Below are positions 51,957 through 59,694 of a stretch of 64,000 nucleotides of DNA, piece by piece. Within the stretch, counting starts at the first letter, position 1. Every line of letters begins with the position of its first letter. A model generated the notes under the pieces. That model was not told where the DNA came from. It saw only the letters and a list, made by a program, of their open reading frames with translations, and made no database searches. The stretch spans positions 4,898,001-4,962,000 of the forward strand of contig NZ_CP009922.3 in the NCBI RefSeq assembly GCF_000993785.3, read 5' to 3'. Origin of the DNA: Streptomyces xiamenensis (lineage in GTDB: Bacteria > Actinomycetota > Actinomycetes > Streptomycetales > Streptomycetaceae). The position numbers and the translations under genes are program-made.

Positions 51957-53392
51957 GCGCCGGTCCCGGCCGTCTCCCGGCGGGTGACGAGGTCGACCTC
52001 CACGGCGGAGCGGGTGCCCCAGCGGTTCACCCGGTGGCAGGTGGCCATGGCGTACAGATACAGCGGACGCAGCACCACCGTGCGCCAGGCGGCGGCGAGC
52101 GGGGCGGCGGCGAACAGCAGCGCGGTCTGCCACCCGGTCATGTCGGTGCGCCCGACCGTGAACAGGCGCAGGGCCATCAGATAACTCATGGCCACCCCGA
52201 TCAGCAGACCCAGCGTCACGACCGTGCCCAGGTGGGGCCGGTAGCCGGGGTGCGCGAGCAGGACCACCGGGATGACGAGGCCGAGCAGGATGTGCAGATA
52301 CTCGGCGACCGTGGTCCAGAACACCACACCAGCGGCCGGCATGTAGCGCAGCCACCACAGATGCCGCACGGTGGTGCCGCGCATCCACCGCATCTGCTGG
52401 CGCAGATAGTGCGACCAGCGCTGCGGCACGAGGGTGAAGACCAGCGCGGACGGCTGGTGGACGGTGTCCCCGGCGAGCAGCGCGTAGAAGGTGAGCATCG
52501 AGTCGTCGTTCATCTGCATCGGCCGCCCGCGAAACCGCTCGTTCTCGTAGACGCCCGCGGCGGCGCGCACCGGACCCGCGCGGTAGAAGGCGAGGGTGCC
52601 AGAGTTGATGGTGACCCGGCGCAGCACCGACTGGGCGCTGCGCAGACCCCGGGTGAACGGCAGATAGAGCAGGGTGATCAGCCGGGTCAGCGCGTTGGCG
52701 TCGTGGTTGAGCACCAGCACCTGGCCGGCCACGGACTGGACCGCGGGGTCGGCGAAGGGCTTGAGCCCTTCCGCCACGGCGTCCGGGTCCAGGACGGAGT
52801 CGCTGTCGAGGGTGACGAAGATGTCGGCGTCGTCCTGCGCCAGGACGTGCATCTGGGCGTGCCGCTTGCCCCGGTTGGGGGTCCGGTCCCAGGTCGCGGT
52901 GATGCCGCGGGCTGCCGCGCGCCGCAGGAACGTGTCGCGGACGCCGTCGTAGGTGAGGGGAGTGCCGTCCGGGTGCGCCGATCCGTCGTCGACGACGCGG
53001 ATCCGGGTGACCGGCCTGGACTGCACGAGCACCGAGTGCAGGCAGGCGCGCAGGATGGCCGGGTCCTCGTTGTAGACCGGGATCTGCACCGTCACCGTGA
53101 GGGCATCCGGGTGATGGCCGGGGGCGGGGGGCGGTTGCCTGGGGCGTTCGAGCCAGGAGAGCGGCACCCACCACAGCAGGACGAAGGAGACGAGCCAGGG
53201 AACGGCGAGGCCGCCCGGGTGCGCTCCCAGGAGTTCGCGCACGGTGGTCACGGCGTGCGCGATGACCCACGCGGCGAAGCCGGTCAGCGGCACCAGGCCC
53301 AGCGGGACGAGCAGCCAGGGTGAACGGTGCCAGGCCCGGTGCAGTACGGGGACGCCCGGCCAGCGGCCGACCCCCGAGGCCCGGTGCGTCAC
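51953..53392 (-). CDS. Processive GT2 glycosyltransferase (hyaluronan/cellulose synthase-like), membrane
   Basis: This is an integral membrane polysaccharide synthase of 479 residues. Two transmembrane helices (about 28-48 and 64-82) precede the GT-A domain with VTVQIPVYNED, DDGS (135-138), DSDS, the acceptor region MNDDSML and the processivity motif QQMRWMRG (QxxRW). Several C-terminal helices follow and would form the export channel. It probably makes a surface polysaccharide; the sugar is unknown. The start GTG at 53392 overlaps the stop of the tiny membrane-protein gene upstream (GTGA), so it is translationally coupled and has no ribosome site of its own. Confidence 0.9.
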   Translation of the reverse strand: MTHRASGVGRWPGVPVLHRAWHRSPWLLVPLGLVPLTGFAAWVIAHAVTTVRELLGAHPGGLAVPWLVSFVLLWWVPLSWLERPRQPPPAPGHHPDALTVTVQIPVYNEDPAILRACLHSVLVQSRPVTRIRVVDDGSAHPDGTPLTYDGVRDTFLRRAAARGITATWDRTPNRGKRHAQMHVLAQDDADIFVTLDSDSVLDPDAVAEGLKPFADPAVQSVAGQVLVLNHDANALTRLITLLYLPFTRGLRSAQSVLRRVTINSGTLAFYRAGPVRAAAGVYENERFRGRPMQMNDDSMLTFYALLAGDTVHQPSALVFTLVPQRWSHYLRQQMRWMRGTTVRHLWWLRYMPAAGVVFWTTVAEYLHILLGLVIPVVLLAHPGYRPHLGTVVTLGLLIGVAMSYLMALRLFTVGRTDMTGWQTALLFAAAPLAAAWRTVVLRPLYLYAMATCHRVNRWGTRSAVEVDLVTRRETAGTGA

Positions 53393-53550
53393 GGCGAGAG
53401 CGCCCCGCGCCGCCGCCGGAAGGACACCCGCACCACGAGCGCCCCCACCAGGACGAAGGCGGCACTGGCCACCACCAGCCACAGCTGTCCGGCGGCCAGC
53501 CCGGTGGCGGCGAGGGTTCCGCCGGGCCCGGCGATCGATCCATAGGACAT
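53389..53550 (-). CDS. Very small membrane protein coupled to the GT2 gene
   Basis: This is a protein of 53 residues (MSYGSIAGPGGTLAATGL...). One transmembrane helix (about 20-42, LWLVVASAAFVLVGALVVRV) is followed by a basic tail SFRRRRGALSP. The layout recalls the C-terminal half of a cell-wall sorting signal without LPxTG. The start ATG at 53550 has GGAGG 7 bp upstream. Overlap with the glycosyltransferase start suggests an accessory or stabilising subunit (inference). Confidence 0.72.
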   Translation of the reverse strand: MSYGSIAGPGGTLAATGLAAGQLWLVVASAAFVLVGALVVRVSFRRRRGALSP

Positions 53551-53655
53551 GAGCACCTCCACGGGAAGCGATACCGGGAGAATATGACCATCTGTCCTGC
53601 GGCGCAGCGCGGCGGAGGGCGCCACGAGGGCCCCCGTCCGCCGCCCGGCGGTGGC

Positions 53656-54201
53656 TCAGCCGGTGTACTCCGGCGGCCGCAGCTCGTTCTCCAGCACGGT
53701 CATGAGGATCAGGTCGTGCCAGCGCCCGTCGCGGCGGAAGCCGTCGCGCTGCCGGCCGTCCTCGGTGAATCCGGCCTTGGCGTACGCGCGGCGGGCGGCG
53801 GCGTTGTCGGCCGCCACCCACAGCGTGATGGAGTGCAGCCGCAACTGGTCGAAGCCGTAGCGGCACAGCGTGCGGACGGCGTCCGTGCCGTAGCCCTGGC
53901 CCCAGGAGTCCTTCTCGCCCAGGTAGATGTCCAGCACGGCCATGCCGTTCTCGGCCTCGAAGTCGCGTAGATCGGTCACCCCGATCAGCCGGCCCTCGTC
54001 CCGGGTCTCGACGGCCAGCAGCAGCCGTTCATAGCTGCTGTTGGGCTCCCGTTCCTCGATCCGGCGGCGGGTCTGCGCGAGTGACTGGGGGTAGGAGGTG
54101 TCCAGCCAGCGCATCACCTGCGGGTCGTGGTTCCAGCGCCACAGGGCTTCGGCATCGTCGGGCTCCATCGCCCGCAGTCGTACAAGATCTCCGGTCAGCA
54201 T
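53656..54201 (-). CDS. GNAT family N-acetyltransferase (RimJ/RimL-like)
   Basis: This acetyltransferase of 181 residues has the RimJ/RimL layout: VRLRAMEPDDAEALWRWNHDPQVMRWLD at the start, IGVTDLRDFEAENGMAVLDIYLG in the core, acetyl-CoA loop SWGQGYGTDAVRTLCRYGF, then LHSITLWVAADNAAARRAYAKAGF. The substrate is unknown. The start ATG at 54201 (MLTGDLVRLRAM) is chosen over 54237, which lacks a ribosome site and adds residues unlike the family. It lies downstream of argF on the same strand. Confidence 0.87.
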   Translation of the reverse strand: MLTGDLVRLRAMEPDDAEALWRWNHDPQVMRWLDTSYPQSLAQTRRRIEEREPNSSYERLLLAVETRDEGRLIGVTDLRDFEAENGMAVLDIYLGEKDSWGQGYGTDAVRTLCRYGFDQLRLHSITLWVAADNAAARRAYAKAGFTEDGRQRDGFRRDGRWHDLILMTVLENELRPPEYTG

Positions 54202-54269
54202 CCCTGACAGATACCAGCCAACCCCGCCCGCGCTCAACGCATTTCCCGGCGCGGGCGGTCACCGGGGCG

Positions 54270-55268
54270 TCAGCCCAGGGTCGCCACCATCACTGCCTTG
54301 ATGGTGTGCATCCGGTTCTCGGCCTGGTCGAAGACCACCGAGTGCTGCGACTCGAAGACCTCGTCGGTGACCTCCAGCGAGCTGAGACCGTAGCGTTCGT
54401 GCAGCTCACGGCCCACCTGGGTGCCCAGGTCGTGGAAGGCGGGCAGGCAGTGCAGGAAACGGACGTCCGGGTTTCCGGTGGCGCGCAGCACGTCCATGGT
54501 GACGGCGTACGGGGTCAGCAGCCCGATCCGCTCCTCCCACGCCTCGACCGGCTCACCCATCGACACCCACACATCGGTGGCCACGAAGTCCGCGCCCGCC
54601 ACGCCCTCGGCGACATCCTCGGTCAGCGTGATCCGGGCCCCGGTGCGCTCCGCCAGCTCCCGCGCCGCGGCGACCACCGTGTCCTCGGGCCACAGCACGC
54701 GCGGCGCGACGATCCGTACGTCCATGCCGAGCAGCGCGCCGGTGGCCAGGTAGGAGTTGCCCATGTTGTTGCGGGCGTCGCCGAGGTAGGCGTAGGCGAT
54801 CTCCTCCAGCGGCCGGTCGCTGTGCTCGGTCATGGTCAGCACGTCGGCGAGCATCTGGGTGGGGTGCCAGTCGTCGGTGAGGCCGTTGTACACCGGGACC
54901 CCGGCGTGCGCGGCCAGCTCCTCCACCGTCTGCTGGGCGGAGCCCCGGTACTGGATCGCGTCGAACATCCGGCCGAGCACCCGCGCGGTGTCCTTGGCCG
55001 ACTCCTTGTATCCGACGTGGGTGCCCGAGGGGTCCAGATAGGTGGTGGCGGCCCCCTGGTCGGCCGCCGCCACCTCGAACGAACAGCGGGTACGGGTGGA
55101 CGCCTTCTCGAAGATCAGCGCGATGTTCTTGCCCACCAGCCGCCGCTCCTCGGCCCCGGCGCGCCGGGCGGCCTTCAGCTCGGCGGCCAGGGTGACCAGG
55201 GAACGGAACTCCTCCGGGGTGAGGTCCAGTTCCTTGAGCAAGTGGCGGCCGGTGAGTTCTGTCGCCAT
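54270..55268 (-). CDS. argF: Ornithine carbamoyltransferase (probably the catabolic enzyme of the arginine deiminase pathway)
   Basis: This enzyme of 332 residues interconverts citrulline and ornithine plus carbamoyl phosphate. Carbamoyl-phosphate motif [13 protein letters not shown], ornithine-side motif [15 protein letters not shown], and [19 protein letters not shown] are intact. Its position directly downstream of arginine deiminase suggests the catabolic direction (arcB would then be apt); the sequence does not decide this. The start ATG at 55268 has AGGAG upstream. A well-formed promoter lies in the 101 bp gap (55318-55348), so it can be expressed without arcA. Confidence 0.93.
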   Translation of the reverse strand: MATELTGRHLLKELDLTPEEFRSLVTLAAELKAARRAGAEERRLVGKNIALIFEKASTRTRCSFEVAAADQGAATTYLDPSGTHVGYKESAKDTARVLGRMFDAIQYRGSAQQTVEELAAHAGVPVYNGLTDDWHPTQMLADVLTMTEHSDRPLEEIAYAYLGDARNNMGNSYLATGALLGMDVRIVAPRVLWPEDTVVAAARELAERTGARITLTEDVAEGVAGADFVATDVWVSMGEPVEAWEERIGLLTPYAVTMDVLRATGNPDVRFLHCLPAFHDLGTQVGRELHERYGLSSLEVTDEVFESQHSVVFDQAENRMHTIKAVMVATLG

Positions 55269-55317
55269 GAGAGGGCTCCTGATCCGAAAAGATGACTGAC
55301 GGTGTTCGATGGCTGGA

Positions 55318-55348
55318 ATTCTATACGGGCCCTCTCATGGCTATGCAA
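55318..55348 (-). promoter_or_regulatory. Sigma-70-type promoter for argF
   Basis: On the minus strand TTGCAT (55348-55343) and TATAGA (55325-55320, followed by AT) are separated by exactly 17 nt, close to the HrdB consensus and striking in this GC-rich DNA. The TTGCATAGCCATG part also resembles half of an ArgR (ARG) box, so arginine control is possible. Confidence 0.7.
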
Positions 55349-55369
55349 GGGCCGTCGGGCCCGGCCGGC

Positions 55370-56605
55370 TCAGCTCACCGGATCCCGCTCCACCGGGCAG
55401 CTCATGCAGCGCGGCCCGCCCCGTCCCCGCCCCAGCTCACTGCCCGGGATCTCCAGCACCTCGATGCCGCTGCGCCGCAGATACGTATTGGTCGTCACGT
55501 TGCGCTCGTACGTCACCACCACGCCCGGCTCCACCGCCAGTACGTTGCAGCCGTCGTCCCACTGCTCCCGCTCCGCCGCGTGCACATCCTGCGTCGCGGT
55601 CAGCACCCGGATGGAGTCCAGGCCCAGCGCCGCCGCGATCGCCCGGTGCATGTGCTCCGGCGGATGGTCGGTCACCTTCAGCCCCCCGTCGTCCGAACCC
55701 GGCTCGATGGTGTACGACCGCAGCATCCCCAGCCCCGCGTACTGGGTGAAGCTCTCCGCGTCCACCATCGTCAGCACCGTGTCCAAGTGCATGAACGCCC
55801 GCCGCTTGGGCATGTCCAGCGCCACGATCACGCGCGCCGAACCCGTCGCGAACAGCCGCCGCGCCAGCAGCTCCACCGCCTGCGGCGTGGTCCGCTCGCT
55901 CATCCCCACCAGCACGGCACCGCCGCCGATCACCAGCACGTCCCCGCCCTCGATGGTGGACGGATGCCCGCCCTGCCCCTCCGACCACCGGTGGAACGCC
56001 CCGGCCCCGGGCCCGGCGAACAGCGGGTGGTGCCCGTAGATCGCCTCGAAGTGCACGCTCTCGCGCTGCCTGGCCGGCCAGCGCATCGCGTTGATGGCCA
56101 CCCCGTCGTACACCCACGCCGAGGTGTCCCGGGTGAACAGGTGGTTGGGCAGCGGCTGGAGCAGGAAGTCGTCCTGCTCCATCACGTGGAACCGCACCGA
56201 GGACGGCTCGCGGTGCGCGTCCAGGTACTCCCGCTTGGTCATGCCCCCGATCAGCGCCTCGGCCAGCTCCTCGTCCGGCAGCCCCTCGAACACCGAACGC
56301 AGTTCATCGGTGGCCAGCGGCCCGTACTCGCGCTCGTCGAAGACCCGGTCGAGCACCAGGCCCCGCGCCGCCGGGATCGCCAGCGACTCGGCGAGCAGCT
56401 CCCCGAACAGATGCACGGTGACGCCGCGCTCGCGAAGCAGCTCGGCGAAGGTGTCGTGCTCCTGCTGCGCCCGGCGCACCCACAGCACGTCGTCGAAGAG
56501 CAGATCGTTCTTGTTGCTCGGGGTGAGCCGCTTCAGTTCAAGACCGGGCCGGTGCAGGATGACGCGGCGCAGCCGCCCGGTCTCGGAGTCGACATGGAAG
56601 GTCAT
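55370..56605 (-). CDS. arcA: Arginine deiminase
   Basis: The enzyme converts arginine to citrulline and ammonia. The protein is 411 residues with the catalytic cysteine near the C-terminus (Cys400 in GGPRCMSCP) and the guanidino-binding segments [19 protein letters not shown] and [12 protein letters not shown], all intact. The start ATG at 56605 ([12 protein letters not shown]) matches the family; ATG 56623 adds six residues. It is upstream of ornithine carbamoyltransferase. No carbamate kinase or arginine/ornithine antiporter gene accompanies them here, so the energy-yielding last step would need a gene elsewhere. Confidence 0.95.
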   Translation of the reverse strand: MTFHVDSETGRLRRVILHRPGLELKRLTPSNKNDLLFDDVLWVRRAQQEHDTFAELLRERGVTVHLFGELLAESLAIPAARGLVLDRVFDEREYGPLATDELRSVFEGLPDEELAEALIGGMTKREYLDAHREPSSVRFHVMEQDDFLLQPLPNHLFTRDTSAWVYDGVAINAMRWPARQRESVHFEAIYGHHPLFAGPGAGAFHRWSEGQGGHPSTIEGGDVLVIGGGAVLVGMSERTTPQAVELLARRLFATGSARVIVALDMPKRRAFMHLDTVLTMVDAESFTQYAGLGMLRSYTIEPGSDDGGLKVTDHPPEHMHRAIAAALGLDSIRVLTATQDVHAAEREQWDDGCNVLAVEPGVVVTYERNVTTNTYLRRSGIEVLEIPGSELGRGRGGPRCMSCPVERDPVS

Positions 56606-56744
56606 GTCCCCATCCTGCGTCATCCGTCCCGTGCTGCCCCTCCCGTTGCGCGATCAGGTTCCTGACAGTCCGCGCGGGCGGGCGGGACCGTGTCCCGGGC
56701 CGGGGCGCCGTGTGCTCCGGGCCGATGGCCCATAGTGTCGGAAC

Positions 56745-57716
56745 ATGGCGCGCAGCAGGCTGTACCGTGGCGGATCGCTGATCCGGGAGGACTTCCCGGT
56801 CCAGGAGATCTCCGATCATCTGGCCGATCCCGCCACGCTGATCTGGCTGGACCTGCTCCACCCCAGCGCGGAGAAGCTCGCCCGGGTCGGCCAGGAGTTC
56901 GGCCTGCACGAGCTGGCCCTGGAGGACGCCGCCAAGGCCGGCCAGCGCCCCAAGCTCGACCGCTACCGGGCGCACGAGTTCTTCAGCGGCTACGCGGTCA
57001 TCGTCGAACCGGGCGGCGGGCTGCGCACCACCGAGATCGCCGCCTTCATCACCGGCCAGGCGCTGATCACCGTGCGCCAGGACGACGGGTTCGACATCGA
57101 TGACGTCGTCGCCCGCTGGGACGACAGCCCCGACCTCGCGGACCAGGGCGTGGGCTTTCTGCTGCACGGGCTCCTGGACCATCTCGTGGACGGGCACTTC
57201 CAGGCCGTCCAGCAGATGGACGACGCCATCGAGGAACTGGAGGAGCTGCTGTTCGCCGAGGACCCGGGGCGGATCCGGCAGGTGCAGCGCGACGCGTACG
57301 AGCTGCGCAAGTCCCTGGTGGGGCTGCGCCGGGTGGTGCTGCCGATGCGCGAGGTCGTCAACACCCTGATGCGCCCCGGGCTGGGGGTGGTGACCGGCCC
57401 GCTCATGCCGTACTACCAGGACATCTACGACCACGTGCTGCGGGCCGCCGAGTGGACCGAGTCACTGCGCGACATGGTGGCCTCCGTGATGGAGACGAAC
57501 CTGTCCGTCCAGAGCAACCGGATGAACCTCATCATGAAGAAGGTGACCAGCTGGGCGGCGATCATCGCCGTGCCCACCGCGATCACCGGGTTCTACGGGC
57601 AGAACGTCCCGTACCCCGGTTTCAGCGACCACTTCGGGCTGATCACCTCCAGCACACTGATCGTGGGCATCACCGTGCTGCTGTTCGTGCTCTTCCGCCG
57701 CAACGACTGGCTGTGA
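56745..57716 (+). CDS. corA: CorA-family magnesium/cobalt transporter
   Basis: This is a divalent cation channel of 323 residues. A cytoplasmic alpha/beta domain and long helix (EELEELLFAEDPGRIRQVQRDAYELRKSLVGLRR) precede two C-terminal transmembrane helices (about 265-285 and 298-315), ending in the basic RRNDWL. The selectivity motif usually written GMN appears here as GQN (residues 285-287, YGQNVPYPG). I recall this variant in some Streptomyces homologues, but it may alter ion preference. The start is ATG 56745. It is divergent from arcA. Confidence 0.9.
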   Translation: MARSRLYRGGSLIREDFPVQEISDHLADPATLIWLDLLHPSAEKLARVGQEFGLHELALEDAAKAGQRPKLDRYRAHEFFSGYAVIVEPGGGLRTTEIAAFITGQALITVRQDDGFDIDDVVARWDDSPDLADQGVGFLLHGLLDHLVDGHFQAVQQMDDAIEELEELLFAEDPGRIRQVQRDAYELRKSLVGLRRVVLPMREVVNTLMRPGLGVVTGPLMPYYQDIYDHVLRAAEWTESLRDMVASVMETNLSVQSNRMNLIMKKVTSWAAIIAVPTAITGFYGQNVPYPGFSDHFGLITSSTLIVGITVLLFVLFRRNDWL

Positions 57717-57743
57717 CGCCCACGGGGCGCGGGGCCGTGCGGG

Positions 57744-58019
57744 TCAGGGCAGGAAGGCCCCGGCCAGCAGATAGGGCAGGCTCCCGGCCAGCAGCCCGGC
57801 GAAGATCACGGTGGCGGCCGTCGTCGCGACACTGTCGTGCCGCCGCGCCAGCACCCCGGTGGCGACCAGCCCACCCGCGCCGAACAGCAGCCCGTACAGG
57901 GCGATGACGGGGGAGGCGAGCAGGGCCAGCAGGCCGGTGGCGGCGAACAGGAACAGTGTCCAGCGGGCTGTCCGGTGCTCCATCGCACGACCCGGTGTCT
58001 GATGCGTCGTCTGGTTCAT
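57744..58019 (-). CDS. Small hydrophobic membrane protein, function unknown
   Basis: This is a protein of 91 residues with three hydrophobic segments (about 20-36 LFLFAATGLLALLASPV, 37-58 ALYGLLFGAGGLVATGV, 68-90 TAATVIFAGLLAGSLPYLLAG). It has no charged pore residues or known motif. The start ATG at 58019 has GAGGAG 8 bp upstream. It is convergent with corA and divergent from the TOPRIM gene. Confidence 0.7.
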   Translation of the reverse strand: MNQTTHQTPGRAMEHRTARWTLFLFAATGLLALLASPVIALYGLLFGAGGLVATGVLARRHDSVATTAATVIFAGLLAGSLPYLLAGAFLP

Positions 58020-58187
58020 GATGGAACTCCTCAGCGCAGTCAGATGGTTGACCGTCCGTGAGGGAGTGTTCCCCCGTCGCGCACACGATCATGCACCGAT
58101 GGGCGCCTGGATCGCACAGTTCCCACACATGGGTGTGCCGGGGAAAACCTCTGTCCTGCCGCCCGGTGGGGGAGGAGACTCGGAGTC

Positions 58188-58805
58188 ATGGCTGATATGG
58201 AGTCCTTCCGGGAGGCGGTCATCACGTGGGCCGCCGGTGGCCCCGGCGACGTGGCGGCCGAGCTGGCCGCGCGCCTGCCCGTACGGGCGGCCGTCCTGCT
58301 GGAGGGCCCGAGCGATGTCGCGGCGGTCGAGGCGCTGGCCGCCGGCCGTGGCCGGAAGCTGGATGCCGAAGGGGTCTGCGTCCTGCCCATCGGCGGTGCG
58401 ATGAGCGTGGGGCGCTTCGCCCGCCTGCTCGGTCCTGAGGGTCTGGGCCTGCGCCTGACCGGACTGTGCGACGCGCGGGAGCGCCCCTTCTACGAGAAGG
58501 CGCTGGCGCCCACGGCCGCTTCGCCGCGCACGTTCTTCGTCTGCGCCGCCGACCTGGAGGACGAGCTGATCCGCGCCCTGGGCGTGCCCCGGGTGCGCGA
58601 GCTGATCCGGGCGGAGGGCGACCTGCGGGCCCTGGAGACCTTCGAACGCCAGCCCGCCCAGCGCGAGCGCACCGCGCACCAGCGGATGCGACGCTTCCTC
58701 GGCACGAAGAAGGGGCGCAAGATCCACTACGGCCGGGTCCTGGTCGAGGCCCTGGGGCCACGCGACGTCCCCGCCCCGCTGGAGGAGCTGTTCGCCACGC
58801 TGTGA
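58188..58805 (+). CDS. Stand-alone TOPRIM nucleotidyltransferase/hydrolase domain protein (OLD-like)
   Basis: This protein of 205 residues is related to the TOPRIM half of OLD-family nucleases. Seen motifs are VLLEGPSDVAAVEALAA (TOPRIM glutamate, about residue 38), CVLPIGGAMSVGRFARLLG and the acidic GLCDARE. A helical C-terminal domain includes RMRRFLGTKKGRKIHYGRVL. It has no ABC ATPase domain and none is encoded nearby, unlike OLD or Gabija-type nucleases. Activity is uncertain. The start ATG at 58188 (second ATG at 58197) follows GGAGGAG. It is convergent with the tetR gene. Confidence 0.8.
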   Translation: MADMESFREAVITWAAGGPGDVAAELAARLPVRAAVLLEGPSDVAAVEALAAGRGRKLDAEGVCVLPIGGAMSVGRFARLLGPEGLGLRLTGLCDARERPFYEKALAPTAASPRTFFVCAADLEDELIRALGVPRVRELIRAEGDLRALETFERQPAQRERTAHQRMRRFLGTKKGRKIHYGRVLVEALGPRDVPAPLEELFATL

Positions 58806-58857
58806 ACGACGGGCCGCGCGTCCGGTCCCGCCCCGGTGAACGACGCCGTGCGGCGGA

Positions 58858-59505
58858 TCAGGACGCCGGCGCCTGAACGCCCGGCGGCTGGAGAAGACGT
58901 TCCAGCAGCAGCAACCCGCTCTTCAGATCGGCGCTCTCGTCGAGCAGCCACTGGGTGCTGAGCCCGTCGGCCACGGCGAGGACCAGGGAGGCCGCCTCGT
59001 CCAGAGGGATGTCCGACCGGACGGTACCGGCCGCCCGGCCCTCTTCGAGAAGCGTCCGGATCTCACCCCGCAGATGGGCGTACCGCTCGGAGAAGTGCGC
59101 CCGTGAGCGGTCGTTCCCGGCCTCCAGCGCGTGCGCCACCATGCTGTTCAGCAGGGCCATCAGCCCCGGTACCCGCATGCTGTGCTCGGCCGAGCGCTGG
59201 ACGAGGTCGATGAAGGAGCCGGCGTCCCGCTCGGTGGTGTCGAGGAAGCGCCGGTCGTACTCCTGGAGCACTTCCAGGAAGAGCTGTTCGCGGGTGCCGA
59301 AGTGGTGCTTGAGCACCGGATGCGTCACGCCGATCGCCTCCGCGACGGCGCGCAGCGACGTTCCCTCGAACCCCAGCCGGTCGTAGACCGCCAGCACTTC
59401 GTCAATGATCTGCTGCCGCCGGGCGAGGCCCTTGGCGTACTTCCCCCGCTTGGTCTCGCCGTCCTGCCGGGGCGGCCGGTCGTCCGATGGGCCCTGGCCG
59501 GTCAT
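58858..59505 (-). CDS. TetR/AcrR-family repressor of the divergent MMPL exporter
   Basis: This is a regulator of 215 residues. The helix-turn-helix lies at about 30-75 (RQQIIDEVLAVYDRLGFEGTSLRAVAEAIGVTHPVLKHHFGTREQLF), and the rest is a helical ligand-binding domain. It is divergent from the MMPL transporter gene. The intergenic DNA contains one perfect 22 bp palindrome (59574-59595), the obvious operator, through which it should repress the exporter and itself until a ligand binds. The ligand is unknown. Confidence 0.9.
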   Translation of the reverse strand: MTGQGPSDDRPPRQDGETKRGKYAKGLARRQQIIDEVLAVYDRLGFEGTSLRAVAEAIGVTHPVLKHHFGTREQLFLEVLQEYDRRFLDTTERDAGSFIDLVQRSAEHSMRVPGLMALLNSMVAHALEAGNDRSRAHFSERYAHLRGEIRTLLEEGRAAGTVRSDIPLDEAASLVLAVADGLSTQWLLDESADLKSGLLLLERLLQPPGVQAPAS

Positions 59506-59573
59506 GGCACACCTCCACTGCGCTCGCCGGGCCGGTGCGGCACGGCCCGCCCGATCCTATGACTGCGACCACG

Positions 59574-59595
59574 AAAATATCCACCTGGATATTTT
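59574..59595. promoter_or_regulatory. TetR operator palindrome
   Basis: AAAATATCCA (59574-59583) and TGGATATTTT (59586-59595) are perfect complements with a 2-bp centre CC. It lies 69 bp from the tetR start and 100 bp from the MMPL start, and is very AT-rich for this genome. Confidence 0.88.
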
Positions 59596-59694
59596 TGCGG
59601 TACGGTCGTTCCAGCGACCGCTCACGAAGGTGACGTCACGGGAAACCGCACCCACCCGACGCGGCGCGGACGAGCACACACAGGAGGAATGGCC

